A stretch of DNA of 64,000 nucleotides, from positions 11,232,131 to 11,296,130 of the forward strand of contig OZ059894.1 of NCBI GenBank assembly GCA_964057225.1. Direction: 5' to 3'. Below, piece by piece: positions 20,701 to 30,057 of the stretch. The notes beneath the pieces are model-generated. The model did not search any database and was not told where the DNA came from. It saw only the letters and a program-made list of their open reading frames with translations. Position 1 is the first letter of the stretch. Every line of letters begins with the position of its first letter. The translations under genes and the position numbers were made by a program. This DNA comes from Auanema rhodensis. Lineage: Eukaryota; Nematoda; Chromadorea; Rhabditida; Rhabditidae.

Positions 20701-21427
20701 GGTCGATCATGACGCAAAACACTGTAGTATCGTTGATGTTACAGTGAGCTATGAAAACCGCCGTCAAGCCATGATAGCCGCGCGTATGATAAAGGAGAGG
20801 AAATATGCTGACATAGCCAGCCAATACCAATGTCTTGGTTATAAGACTAGTGTAGAAGCATATGTCGTAGGAATGCTTGGAACTATGGACCCGCTCAACG
20901 GACAAGCCCTCCGATCACTCAAGATCAGCAGCCACTACAACCGGCTAATGGAGAAGCTCGTCGTCGCCGATACCATCAAGTGGGCCAGGAATATCTACGT
21001 GGAACATGTTTCTGGTGTAAGGCAATATGAAGAAGAAATTATCAATTGACTTGTTTGTGATTTGATTGTAATGTATTTACTTTTTGTATTACTTATTTTT
21101 GTCTTTTGTTTCTTTCTTTCTGACCTTCATTGGTACATGTATTTTGTTGTTTATTTTTAACATCATTGCCGTAGGCACTCAAATTGTTTGATCATAGCGG
21201 CACTTGATTTCTCATTGTTCTGCTTTAATATTCATTTTTTTGTTCATTTTTTTTAACCCACTCCCCCGACTCTTGAGTCGTTTTAGCCTCTGTTGGCAAT
21301 GTGTCTTATTATGTACTTTTTAATTACTTGCTGTTTTAAGTTGTACTGGTAATACCGTCTCCCCGATTCTGGGCTCTTTTTTATTGGTTATTTATTGTAT
21401 CATAACATTAGTTATTCAATAAACCAT
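17719..21427 (+). mobile_element. Utopia-like element, full length, first of a tandem pair
   Basis: A 3,709-bp element between U2 nt 96 and a 59-bp U2 segment, after which a second element follows. This element plus the 59 bp equals 3,768 bp, exactly the amount missing at the same place in the right arm. Its 3' UTR has the GTAATGTATTTAC variant. Confidence 0.92.
17771..21049 (+). CDS. Retrotransposon protein: zinc fingers, RT, endonuclease (intact variant)
   Basis: A second uninterrupted 1,092-residue frame with all cysteines, YADD and RPD...D residues in place. It differs from the copy at 10605 by scattered substitutions, for example RVSSTEPFFADPD for RVPSTEPSFADPD, NFMLQST for NFLLQST, SSSLPAL for SCFLPAL, and a C-terminal IIN instead of IIH. 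It belongs to a distinct sub-lineage shared with the element that follows it. It has no U2 promoter upstream. Confidence 0.92.
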   Translation: MEQGLYKLKVPLQSPFSCSICAPIPRSYSDHNGLVRHLRREHEVGVEFECRACGLTSNLKAVKSHQKKAEGCLRIIEETVVISPLSPREPSSRPILRRIRNTRPPGTRTTTPPVEERTMEETSSSGQEQGSPSTVRLFEAPILDLSPEAEVSPLPRESEIFNEIRVSSTEPFFADPDPNRNSENTWVDRIKKVVCKSELEQVLEELVDAIRKSLDIMIKVPNFRQRRRPHTQPEEDQKTQAMKLQKLWRANKKKAFRQLLGEQSETCTIPSAEVEKHFLSVHSSQGPALPITVTRPDLPASTDPLEGVFTPLEVWERIRRCSDTAPGADGLRYSHWKKFDQGGHILAAIFNTVHKLGHIPFSWKESTTVLIHKKGDKADINNWRPIALSCTIGKTYSACLTHRLLTWARAEKRLSPSQKGFVAKAGCMEHNFMLQSTIADAKRKREKIAIAWLDLANAFGSLPHETLLDVLRWSGVAEASISRVRALYTDASTRIQTGSGLTSTIPVHAGVLQGSPLSPILFNLAIEPLIKTILESSTGYKLHNHNIAVLAYADDLALVSSSSEDLQKMLDAASNAANFTGLTFKPAKCATLTIDKGKISTASYMLQSSSLPALSKFDSYSHLGIPTGMHLHKSAVPTVNIMSQHLEKIDKSLLAEWQKADAVRTFLMPCLNFHMTNGHVPKSKLVAFDKELKRCARRWMHYPPNASAEPIYLPTNYGGLGLSRLQHLSDVCEVTHAYQLLKSSDLVVADIAHQDSKKVASKRIKRQASNDETAAYYNGSVDGIFDTETSDVSSIWTRVRVAMRQLKKLINANWTCLESGLELNLNNQLLTPSLCHRSLRRALWLKDLRILLQKPDQGKVFDVTMLNKASNHFMAKGDFIRFADWRFIHKARLNTLQLNGCRRHGEGNKQCRRCSYSNETAAHVLGHCHSHTRAIQLRHNNIVDRLIKALPEPKNGEVYTNQPLPGINSTLRPDIVVVDHDAKHCSIVDVTVSYENRRQAMIAARMIKERKYADIASQYQCLGYKTSVEAYVVGMLGTMDPLNGQALRSLKISSHYNRLMEKLVVADTIKWARNIYVEHVSGVRQYEEEIIN

Positions 21428-21486
21428 TAATCGTTCTTATCGAATTAACCTTCGATATGTGTTCCATTGGTTCACAATAAGGTTAA
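21428..21486 (+). pseudogene. U2 fragment nt 38-96 between tandem elements
   Basis: A 59-bp exact copy of U2 nt 38-96, the unit target duplication, lying between the 3' end of one element and the 5' end of the next. Confidence 0.95.
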
Positions 21487-24400
21487 TGGCTAAATCGATA
21501 TTGCAACTGTACTACGTAAGTCTTTAGATCTGCTAGAGATGGAGCAAGGGCTTTACAAGCTAAAGGTGCCTCTTCAGAGCCCTTTTTCTTGTTCAATCTG
21601 CGCTCCTATTCCGCGATCCTACTCAGACCACAATGGTCTCGTCCGCCATCTTCGGAGAGAACATGAGGTCGGAGTAGAATTTGAGTGCCGTGCCTGTGGC
21701 CTCACCAGCAATCTGAAGGCCGTTAAAAGCCATCAGAAAAAAGCTGAAGGATGCCTCCGCATCATAGAGGAAACTGTGGTGATCTCACCTCTATCTCCGA
21801 GAGAGCCCAGTTCCCGCCCTATATTGCGGAGGATCAGGAACACCCGCCCACCAGGCACAAGGACGACCACCCCGCCCGTGGAGGAGCGTACAATGGAGGA
21901 AACATCATCCAGTGGACAGGAACAAGGATCTCCATCAACGGTACGCTTGTTTGAGGCCCCAATTCTGGACTTGTCCCCAGAGGCCGAAGTTTCCCCCCTT
22001 CCGCGAGAGAGTGAAATATTCAACGAGATCAGGGTTTCGAGTACAGAACCATTTTTTGCCGACCCTGATCCGAATAGAAACTCTGAAAATACTTGGGTGG
22101 ATAGAATTAAAAAGGTTGTGTGCAAAAGTGAGCTCGAGCAGGTCCTGGAAGAGTTGGTAGACGCAATCAGAAAGTCTCTTGACATTATGATCAAAGTTCC
22201 CAACTTCCGACAAAGGCGCCGACCACACACACAACCTGAGGAAGACCAAAAAACCCAGGCGATGAAGCTCCAGAAGCTCTGGAGGGCCAACAAGAAGAAA
22301 GCCTTTCGACAACTGCTCGGAGAACAAAGTGAAACCTGCACCATACCATCTGCAGAGGTTGAAAAACATTTCCTTTCTGTTCACAGCAGTCAAGGCCCAG
22401 CCCTCCCCATCACAGTCACCAGACCGGATTTGCCAGCTAGTACCGACCCATTAGAAGGTGTTTTCACCCCTTTGGAAGTCTGGGAACGCATACGACGTTG
22501 CAGCGATACGGCTCCAGGAGCTGATGGACTTCGATACTCGCACTGGAAGAAATTTGACCAAGGAGGTCACATATTAGCAGCGATATTTAACACCGTACAC
22601 AAGCTAGGACACATCCCTTTTTCCTGGAAAGAGTCGACCACCGTCCTCATCCATAAGAAAGGTGATAAAGCTGACATTAACAACTGGCGACCAATAGCAC
22701 TTTCGTGCACAATTGGTAAGACGTACTCAGCTTGTCTTACGCATCGACTGCTAACATGGGCAAGAGCAGAAAAAAGACTTTCTCCCTCCCAAAAGGGCTT
22801 TGTGGCCAAAGCTGGATGCATGGAACACAACTTTATGTTGCAAAGTACCATTGCGGACGCTAAACGTAAACGTGAGAAAATTGCAATTGCTTGGCTTGAT
22901 CTCGCAAACGCTTTTGGATCGCTGCCACACGAAACTCTGCTAGACGTTCTAAGATGGTCAGGAGTGGCTGAAGCCTCAATATCCCGAGTACGAGCTCTAT
23001 ACACAGATGCCTCTACAAGAATCCAGACAGGCTCCGGACTCACATCGACCATTCCAGTTCATGCAGGTGTGTTACAAGGATCCCCACTATCTCCGATCCT
23101 GTTCAACCTTGCCATTGAACCTCTAATTAAAACCATCTTGGAATCCTCTACTGGCTATAAGCTACACAATCACAACATCGCTGTGCTAGCGTACGCCGAT
23201 GACCTTGCCCTGGTCTCCTCATCATCAGAAGATCTACAGAAAATGTTGGACGCAGCATCAAATGCGGCTAATTTCACAGGCTTGACCTTCAAACCAGCGA
23301 AATGCGCCACCTTGACGATCGACAAAGGGAAAATATCAACAGCCTCATACATGCTACAGAGCTCCTCTCTACCCGCTCTCAGCAAATTCGACAGCTACTC
23401 CCACCTGGGAATCCCTACTGGAATGCATTTACATAAGTCTGCGGTTCCAACAGTGAATATTATGAGTCAACACTTGGAAAAAATTGACAAATCCTTACTT
23501 GCTGAATGGCAGAAAGCTGACGCAGTACGCACCTTCCTGATGCCCTGCCTTAATTTTCATATGACGAATGGCCACGTCCCAAAGAGTAAACTAGTCGCCT
23601 TTGACAAAGAACTCAAACGCTGTGCCCGTAGATGGATGCACTATCCTCCAAACGCCAGTGCTGAACCAATCTACCTGCCAACTAACTACGGCGGACTTGG
23701 TCTCTCTCGACTCCAACACCTGTCAGACGTCTGTGAAGTCACTCATGCCTACCAACTTTTGAAGTCATCTGATCTTGTAGTAGCTGATATTGCGCATCAA
23801 GACTCAAAAAAAGTAGCATCAAAAAGGATTAAACGTCAAGCCAGTAACGATGAGACAGCTGCATATTACAACGGTTCCGTTGATGGCATTTTCGACACCG
23901 AAACATCTGATGTTTCCTCCATCTGGACTAGAGTAAGAGTAGCGATGCGTCAACTCAAGAAACTCATCAACGCTAACTGGACATGCCTCGAAAGTGGTTT
24001 AGAACTCAATCTAAACAACCAACTGTTAACACCTTCACTATGCCACAGAAGCCTGCGACGGGCATTATGGCTGAAAGACCTTCGGATCCTTCTTCAAAAA
24101 CCGGATCAAGGGAAAGTCTTTGATGTCACAATGCTCAACAAAGCGTCCAATCACTTTATGGCGAAGGGAGATTTCATACGGTTTGCTGATTGGCGATTCA
24201 TCCACAAGGCTCGACTTGTTTGTGATTTGATTGTAATATATTTTTTACTTTTTGTATTACTTATTTTTGTCTTTTGTTTCTTTCTTTCTGACCTTCATTG
24301 GTACATGTATTTTGTTGTTTATTTTTAACATCATTGCCGTAGGCACTCAAATTGTTTGATCATAGCGGCACTTGATTTCTCATTGTTCTGCTTTAATATT

Positions 24401-24595
24401 CATTTTTTTGTTCATTTTTTTTAACCCACTCCCCCGACTCTTGAGTCGTTTTAGCCTCTGTTGGCAATGTGTCTTATTATGTACTTTTTAATTACTTGCT
24501 GTTTTAAGTTGTACTGGTAATACCGTCTCCCCGATTCTGGGCTCTTTTTTATTGGTTATTTATTGTATCATAACATTAGTTATTCAATAAACCAT
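21487..24595 (+). mobile_element. Utopia-like element, second of tandem pair, internal deletion
   Basis: The element has a normal 5' end and 3' end but lacks 603 bp spanning the end of the ORF. The break joins CTCGA to CTTGTTTGTG, with the short repeat GACT at both break points. It shares nearly all diagnostic variants with the upstream element, but its 3' UTR begins GTAATATATTTTTTAC, unlike its neighbour. Confidence 0.9.
21539..24328 (+). pseudogene. Retrotransposon ORF lacking CCHC knuckle and endonuclease
   Basis: The first 892 or so residues match the upstream intact copy: zinc fingers and complete reverse transcriptase. The 603-bp deletion (201 codons, in frame) removes the CCHC knuckle, the RPD...D endonuclease and the normal stop codon. 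Translation therefore runs on into the 3' UTR, adding a hydrophobic tail of about 37 residues (starting VCDLIVIYFLLF) and stopping at 24328. The product could still be a reverse transcriptase with DNA-binding fingers but could not cut the target. The same deletion is in the mirror copy at 47190-49979. Confidence 0.9.
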
Positions 24596-24755
24596 TAATC
24601 GTTCTTATCGAATTAACCTTCGATATGTGTTCCATTGGTTCACAATAAGGTTAACCGATTTTTGAGACTTGAGGTAGATGCTGGCTTGCTAGCTCCACCT
24701 CACGGGTCGACCCGCTCTTGCACTGCTGGCGGGAACGGCCCATTCCCTCAGGGAA
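24596..24755 (+). pseudogene. U2 snRNA 3' portion (nt 38-197) downstream of tandem elements
   Basis: U2 resumes at nt 38, third occurrence of the nt 38-96 segment in this disrupted gene. Confidence 0.93.
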
Positions 24756-25059
24756 AGAATGTAACAATAAGAATGAAAATCGTGTAGTACACATGGAAAT
24801 TCAACTTGAGTGACGCTTATGACGATGCTGCAGCATACGAACGGTTTAGAAATGACTATACGATCAAAGATGTACCTCTCATTTGTTCACAAACCTTCTA
24901 TTTTCATGGCTTTCTTATAATTTTTTGTCATACTTATGTACTACCTGGTAATTCTGTATTTACATTTATGTTTATTCATGTCTTTGCTGCCTCTACGCTT
25001 TTGTTACTTTTATAGTTTAATATTGTAGTTTTTCGGAACAAACATTCTCTACGTCAATA

Positions 25060-25099
25060 AATTGTTCTTATCGAATTAATCTTCAATATGTGTTCTATT
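25060..25099 (+). pseudogene. Decayed U2 target fragment
   Basis: Same 40-nt fragment as in the other units. Confidence 0.75.
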
Positions 25100-25924
25100 A
25101 CTATACTGGTAATGTATATATCTCGTTTAGTGCGTGGGGGCCTATTCGGGTGGTTTCTATTATGCATATGCATGTTGTTTAGACTTTTAAGACGTATTTC
25201 AACAAGTTAGAACGATTAAACATGTTTGCAGAGTGATCGGATGAGGTTGAAACGAGTAATGAGAAAAAAAGTAGGTAAGGGGGGACCCTTGTGTGAGAAA
25301 ATGTTCAAACAAAAGTTGTTTTTGTTTTCGTTTTGTTTTCATTTTTCAAAAATTTACAGTTTTTATAAAAATAATTCTTCTTTCTACAGTAGATTGTAAA
25401 TTTCATGAAAAAAAATATAGGGAATCAAAAGTTACATTAGGGTCTCGAATACGGGACATTTTTATATGTGTAAAAACGGTCCAGTTTTAACACAAGGGTT
25501 TTCCGGTCTATTATAAGGTAAAACACAGCTTTTTAAACCTCCGTAGCGTAATGAGAAATGATGATTTCGTGAATGTTAAAGTTTTCTATCATAGTTCTCT
25601 ATAGTATCTACGTACATATGAAGAAAAAATAGAAAGAAATTTTTCTGGAAGCAAGTTTCATTGAGCGTTCCGTATAAGGAACATTATGATAAAAATTATA
25701 AGGGGGTAAAACATATCATTGTTAACCAAGACGTCTGAAAATAAAATTTTCTATTACAATAAATATGAAGTTCTATCATACATATGCATGTTATGAAGAC
25801 TTTCTAGACGTATTTCAACGGGTTAGAACGAGTTTAAACCGAGTTATGAGGAAAAACAATGATATTTAAAAAAAAAACAACTATGTGTTGAAAAAATTTC
25901 TCTCTTGATTGGACTTTTTACTGT

Positions 25925-25926
<2 letters not shown>

Positions 25927-25969
<43 letters not shown>
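25927..25969 (+). repeat. (TA)n microsatellite, 43 nt, with one C
   Basis: TA tract interrupted near its right end (ATACATATAA). The interruption is shared with the mirror tract at 45551-45591. Confidence 0.96.
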
Positions 25970-25970
<1 letters not shown>

Positions 25971-26114
25971 ACGGATACATGGCTAACCTTTAGACACATA
26001 GGTGAAAAAAAAATTTTTTTTGTTATTGTTACTGTTCCTGTTGTTTTCTTTGTGGTCGTATCTATTAACAACAAGATTTAGAGTGATATAACTGATAATG
26101 AAGAATATGACATT

Positions 26115-26233
26115 GCTTACGACCATACCACGTTGAAAGTACGCCATCCCGTCCGATCTGGCAAGTCAAGCAACGTTGGGCCCGGTTAGTACTTGGATCG
26201 GAGACGGCTTGGGAATCCCGGGTGTCGTAAGCT
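26115..26233 (+). rRNA. 5S rRNA, first of a pair
   Basis: Full 119-nt gene with first-copy flanks. Confidence 0.98.
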
Positions 26234-26474
26234 TTTATATTTTATTTGAAATTTTTTGAAGAAATAAAAAAGCTTTGATAACTAAAAAAAAGTTGTTGTT
26301 AATCGAATGTTTGCTCTAATAACACGACAGAGGTAGTCTTAGATACTGTAAATAACTCGAACACTGTAAAGTTTGGGCATTTCATTTGTTACTGTTCCTG
26401 TTGTTTTCTTTGTGGTCCTAACTATTAACAACAAGATTTAGAGTGATATAACTGATAATGAAGAATATAACATT

Positions 26475-26593
26475 GCTTACGACCATACCACGTTGAAAGT
26501 ACGCCATCCCGTCCGATCTGGCAAGTCAAGCAACGTTGGGCCCGGTTAGTACTTGGATCGGAGACGGCTTGGGAATCCCGGGTGTCGTAAGCT
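26475..26593 (+). rRNA. 5S rRNA, second of a pair
   Basis: Full 119-nt gene with second-copy flanks, 360 bp after the first. Confidence 0.98.
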
Positions 26594-27035
26594 TTTATAT
26601 TTTATTTGAAATATCTTGAAGAAATAAAAAAGCTTTGATAACTAGAAAAAGTTGTTGATTGATATGTGCTCTAATATTACAAGAGTGGTTGTTCTAGATA
26701 CTGTAAGCAATACAAACACTGTAAAGTTGGGAGATTTCATTGTATTAACCTTCTCCTAATTATTGTATAAAAATATATAAAATATTCGGAAACTTTGCAA
26801 CCGTACATATAAAACTATATACAAGTATTTGAATAAAAAGAATAGAAAAAAGTGCAGCGCTTCGAATAAGAAAAAAATAAGTCCAAAAGTTGAGTAAATC
26901 CACAGTTTATATGAGCCATTTATGACCTGTACAGTCAAGATTGTCAAACCACACTTTTATATTCAAATGAGAGAGTGCACTCGTAACAAGTACGATACAT
27001 TTGCTTGATGTCTTTGATACTCATGGCTATGCTGT
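26594..27035 (+). promoter_or_regulatory. 5S-to-U2 spacer with presumed U2 promoter
   Basis: Complete upstream region of the U2 gene at 27036. No other gene is seen. Confidence 0.45.
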
Positions 27036-27232
27036 ATCGCTTCTCGGCCTTTTGGCTAAGATCAAAGTGTAGTAATCGTTCTTATCGAATTAACCTTCGA
27101 TATGTGTTCCATTGGTTCACAATAAGGTTAACCGATTTTTGAGACTTGAGGTAGATGCTGGCTTGCTAGCTCCACCTCACGGGTCGACCCGCTCTTGCAC
27201 TGCTGGCGGGAACGGCCCATTCCCTCAGGGAA
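27036..27232 (+). ncRNA. U2 spliceosomal snRNA, uninterrupted
   Basis: Same sequence as at 7492-7688. It is followed by a complete standard unit. Confidence 0.95.
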
Positions 27233-27536
27233 AGAATGTAACAATAAGAATGAAAATCGTGTAGTACACATGGAAATTCAACTTGAGTGACGCTTATGAC
27301 GATGCTGCAGCATACGAACGGTTTAGAAATGACTATACGATCAAAGATGTACCTCTCATTTGTTCACAAACCTTCTATTTTCATGGCTTTCTTATAATTT
27401 TTTGTCATACTTATGTACTACCTGGTAATTCTGTATTTACATTTATGTTTATTCATGTCTTTGCTGCCTCTACGCTTTTGTTACTTTTATAGTTTAATAT
27501 TGTAGTTTTTCGGAACAAACATTCTCTACGTCAATA

Positions 27537-27576
27537 AATTGTTCTTATCGAATTAATCTTCAATATGTGTTCTATT
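27537..27576 (+). pseudogene. Decayed U2 target fragment
   Basis: Same 40-nt fragment, unchanged. Confidence 0.75.
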
Positions 27577-28401
27577 ACTATACTGGTAATGTATATATCT
27601 CGTTTAGTGCGTGGGGGCCTATTCGGGTGGTTTCTATTATGCATATGCATGTTGTTTAGACTTTTAAGACGTATTTCAACAAGTTAGAACGATTAAACAT
27701 GTTTGCAGAGTGATCGGATGAGGTTGAAACGAGTAATGAGAAAAAAAGTAGGTAAGGGGGGACCCTTGTGTGAGAAAATGTTCAAAAAAAAGTTGTTTTT
27801 GTTTTCGTTTTGTTTTCATTTTTCAAAAATTTACAGTTTTTATAAAAATAATTCTTCTTTCTACAGTAGATTGTAAATTTCATGAAAAAAAATATAGGGA
27901 ATCAAAAGTTACATTAGGGTCCCGAATACGGGACATTTTTATATGTGTAAAAACGGTCCAGTTTTAACACAAGGGTTTTCCGGTCTATTATAACGTAAAA
28001 CACAGCTTTTTAAACCTCCGTAGCGTAATGAGAAATGATGATTTCGTGAATGTTAAAGTTTTCTATCATAGTTCTCTATAGTATCTACGTACATATGAAG
28101 AAAAAATAGAAAGAAATTTTTCTGGAAGCAAGTTTCATTGAGCGTTCCGTATAAGGAACATTATGATAAAAATTATAAGGGGGTAAAACATATCATTGTT
28201 AACCAAGACGTCTGAAAATAAAATTTTCTATTACAATAAATATGAAGTTCTATCATACATATGCATGTTATAAAGACTTTCTAGACGTATTTCAACGGGT
28301 TAGAACGAGTTTAAACCGAGTTATGAGGAAAAACAATGATATTTAAAAAAAAAACAACTATGTGTTGAAAAAATTTCTCTCTTGATTGGACTTTTTACTG
28401 T

Positions 28402-28403
<2 letters not shown>

Positions 28404-28466
<63 letters not shown>
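28404..28466 (+). repeat. (TA)n microsatellite, 63 nt
   Basis: The longest uninterrupted tract of the left arm. The mirror tract at 43052-43116 is 65 nt. Confidence 0.97.
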
Positions 28467-28469
<3 letters not shown>

Positions 28470-28611
28470 GGATACATGGCTAACCTTTAGACACATAGGT
28501 GAAAAAAAAATTTTTTTTGTTATTGTTACTGTTCCTGTTGTTTTCTTTGTGGTCGTATCTATTAACAACAAGATTTAGAGTGATATAACTGATAATGAAG
28601 AATATGACATT

Positions 28612-28730
28612 GCTTACGACCATACCACGTTGAAAGTACGCCATCCCGTCCGATCTGGCAAGTCAAGCAACGTTGGGCCCGGTTAGTACTTGGATCGGAG
28701 ACGGCTTGGGAATCCCGGGTGTCGTAAGCT
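28612..28730 (+). rRNA. 5S rRNA, first of a pair
   Basis: Full 119-nt gene with first-copy flanks. Confidence 0.98.
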
Positions 28731-28971
28731 TTTATATTTTATTTGAAATTTTTTGAAGAAATAAAAAAGCTTTGATAACTAAAAAAAAGTTGTTGTTAAT
28801 CGAATGTTTGCTCTAATAACACGACAGAGGTAGTCTTAGATACTGTAAATAACTCGAACACTGTAAAGTTTGGGCATTTCATTTGTTACTGTTCCTGTTG
28901 TTTTCTTTGTGGTCCTAACTATTAACAACAAGATTTAGAGTGATATAACTGATAATGAAGAATATAACATT

Positions 28972-29090
28972 GCTTACGACCATACCACGTTGAAAGTACG
29001 CCATCCCGTCCGATCTGGCAAGTCAAGCAACGTTGGGCCCGGTTAGTACTTGGATCGGAGACGGCTTGGGAATCCCGGGTGTCGTAAGCT
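28972..29090 (+). rRNA. 5S rRNA, second of a pair
   Basis: Full 119-nt gene with second-copy flanks. Confidence 0.98.
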
Positions 29091-29532
29091 TTTATATTTT
29101 ATTTGAAATATCTTGAAGAAATAAAAAAGCTTTGATAACTAGAAAAAGTTGTTGATTGATATGTGCTCTAATATTACAAGAGTGGTTGTTCTAGATACTG
29201 TAAGCAATACAAACACTGTAAAGTTGGGAGATTTCATTGTATTAACCTTCTCCTAATTATTGTATAAAAATATATAAAATATTCGGAAACTTTGCAACCG
29301 TACATATAAAACTATATACAAGTATTTGAATAAAAAGAATAGAAAAAAGTGCAGCGCTTCGAATAAGAAAAAAATAAGTCCAAAAGTTGAGTAAATCCAC
29401 AGTTTATATGAGCCATTTATGACCTGTACAGTCAAGATTGTCAAACCACACTTTTATATTCAAATGAGAGAGTGCACTCGTAACAAGTACGATACATTTG
29501 CTTGATGTCTTTGATACTCATGGCTATGCTGT
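29091..29532 (+). promoter_or_regulatory. 5S-to-U2 spacer with presumed U2 promoter
   Basis: Complete upstream region of the U2 gene at 29533. Confidence 0.45.
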
Positions 29533-29729
29533 ATCGCTTCTCGGCCTTTTGGCTAAGATCAAAGTGTAGTAATCGTTCTTATCGAATTAACCTTCGATAT
29601 GTGTTCCATTGGTTCACAATAAGGTTAACCGATTTTTGAGACTTGAGGTAGATGCTGGCTTGCTAGCTCCACCTCACGGGTCGACCCGCTCTTGCACTGC
29701 TGGCGGGAACGGCCCATTCCCTCAGGGAA
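29533..29729 (+). ncRNA. U2 spliceosomal snRNA, uninterrupted
   Basis: Same sequence as the other intact copies. Its spacer is cut after 330 bp by a truncated element. Confidence 0.95.
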
Positions 29730-30057
29730 AGAATGTAACAATAAGAATGAAAATCGTGTAGTACACATGGAAATTCAACTTGAGTGACGCTTATGACGAT
29801 GCTGCAGCATACGAACGGTTTAGAAATGACTATACGATCAAAGATGTACCTCTCATTTGTTCACAAACCTTCTATTTTCATGGCTTTCTTATAATTTTTT
29901 GTCATACTTATGTACTACCTGGTAATTCTGTATTTACATTTATGTTTATTCATGTCTTTGCTGCCTCTACGCTTTTGTTACTTTTATAGTTTAATATTGT
30001 AGTTTTTCGGAACAAACATTCTCTACGTCAATAAATTGTTCTTATCGAATTAATCTT
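29730..30057 (+). other. Truncated U2 spacer ending inside the decayed U2 fragment
   Basis: The spacer is normal up to the decayed U2 target fragment (30034 onward) and breaks within it at TTAATCTTCAA. Element coding sequence (TCTGAAGGCC) follows, with CAAT shared at the join. No 5S gene or U2 promoter lies between this break and the element. Confidence 0.85.

Larger units (their letters stand above)
24756..26114 (+). other. U2-to-5S spacer
   Basis: Complete spacer, carrying the GTCTCGAATACGGGAC variant of the first inverted repeat and TTCAAACAAAAG at about 25303, both shared with the spacer at 16921-17622. The two units were once the same type. Confidence 0.75.
27233..28611 (+). other. U2-to-5S spacer
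   Basis: Complete spacer with a private TTATAACGTAAAAC variant near 27990, found again in the mirror unit. Confidence 0.75.
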
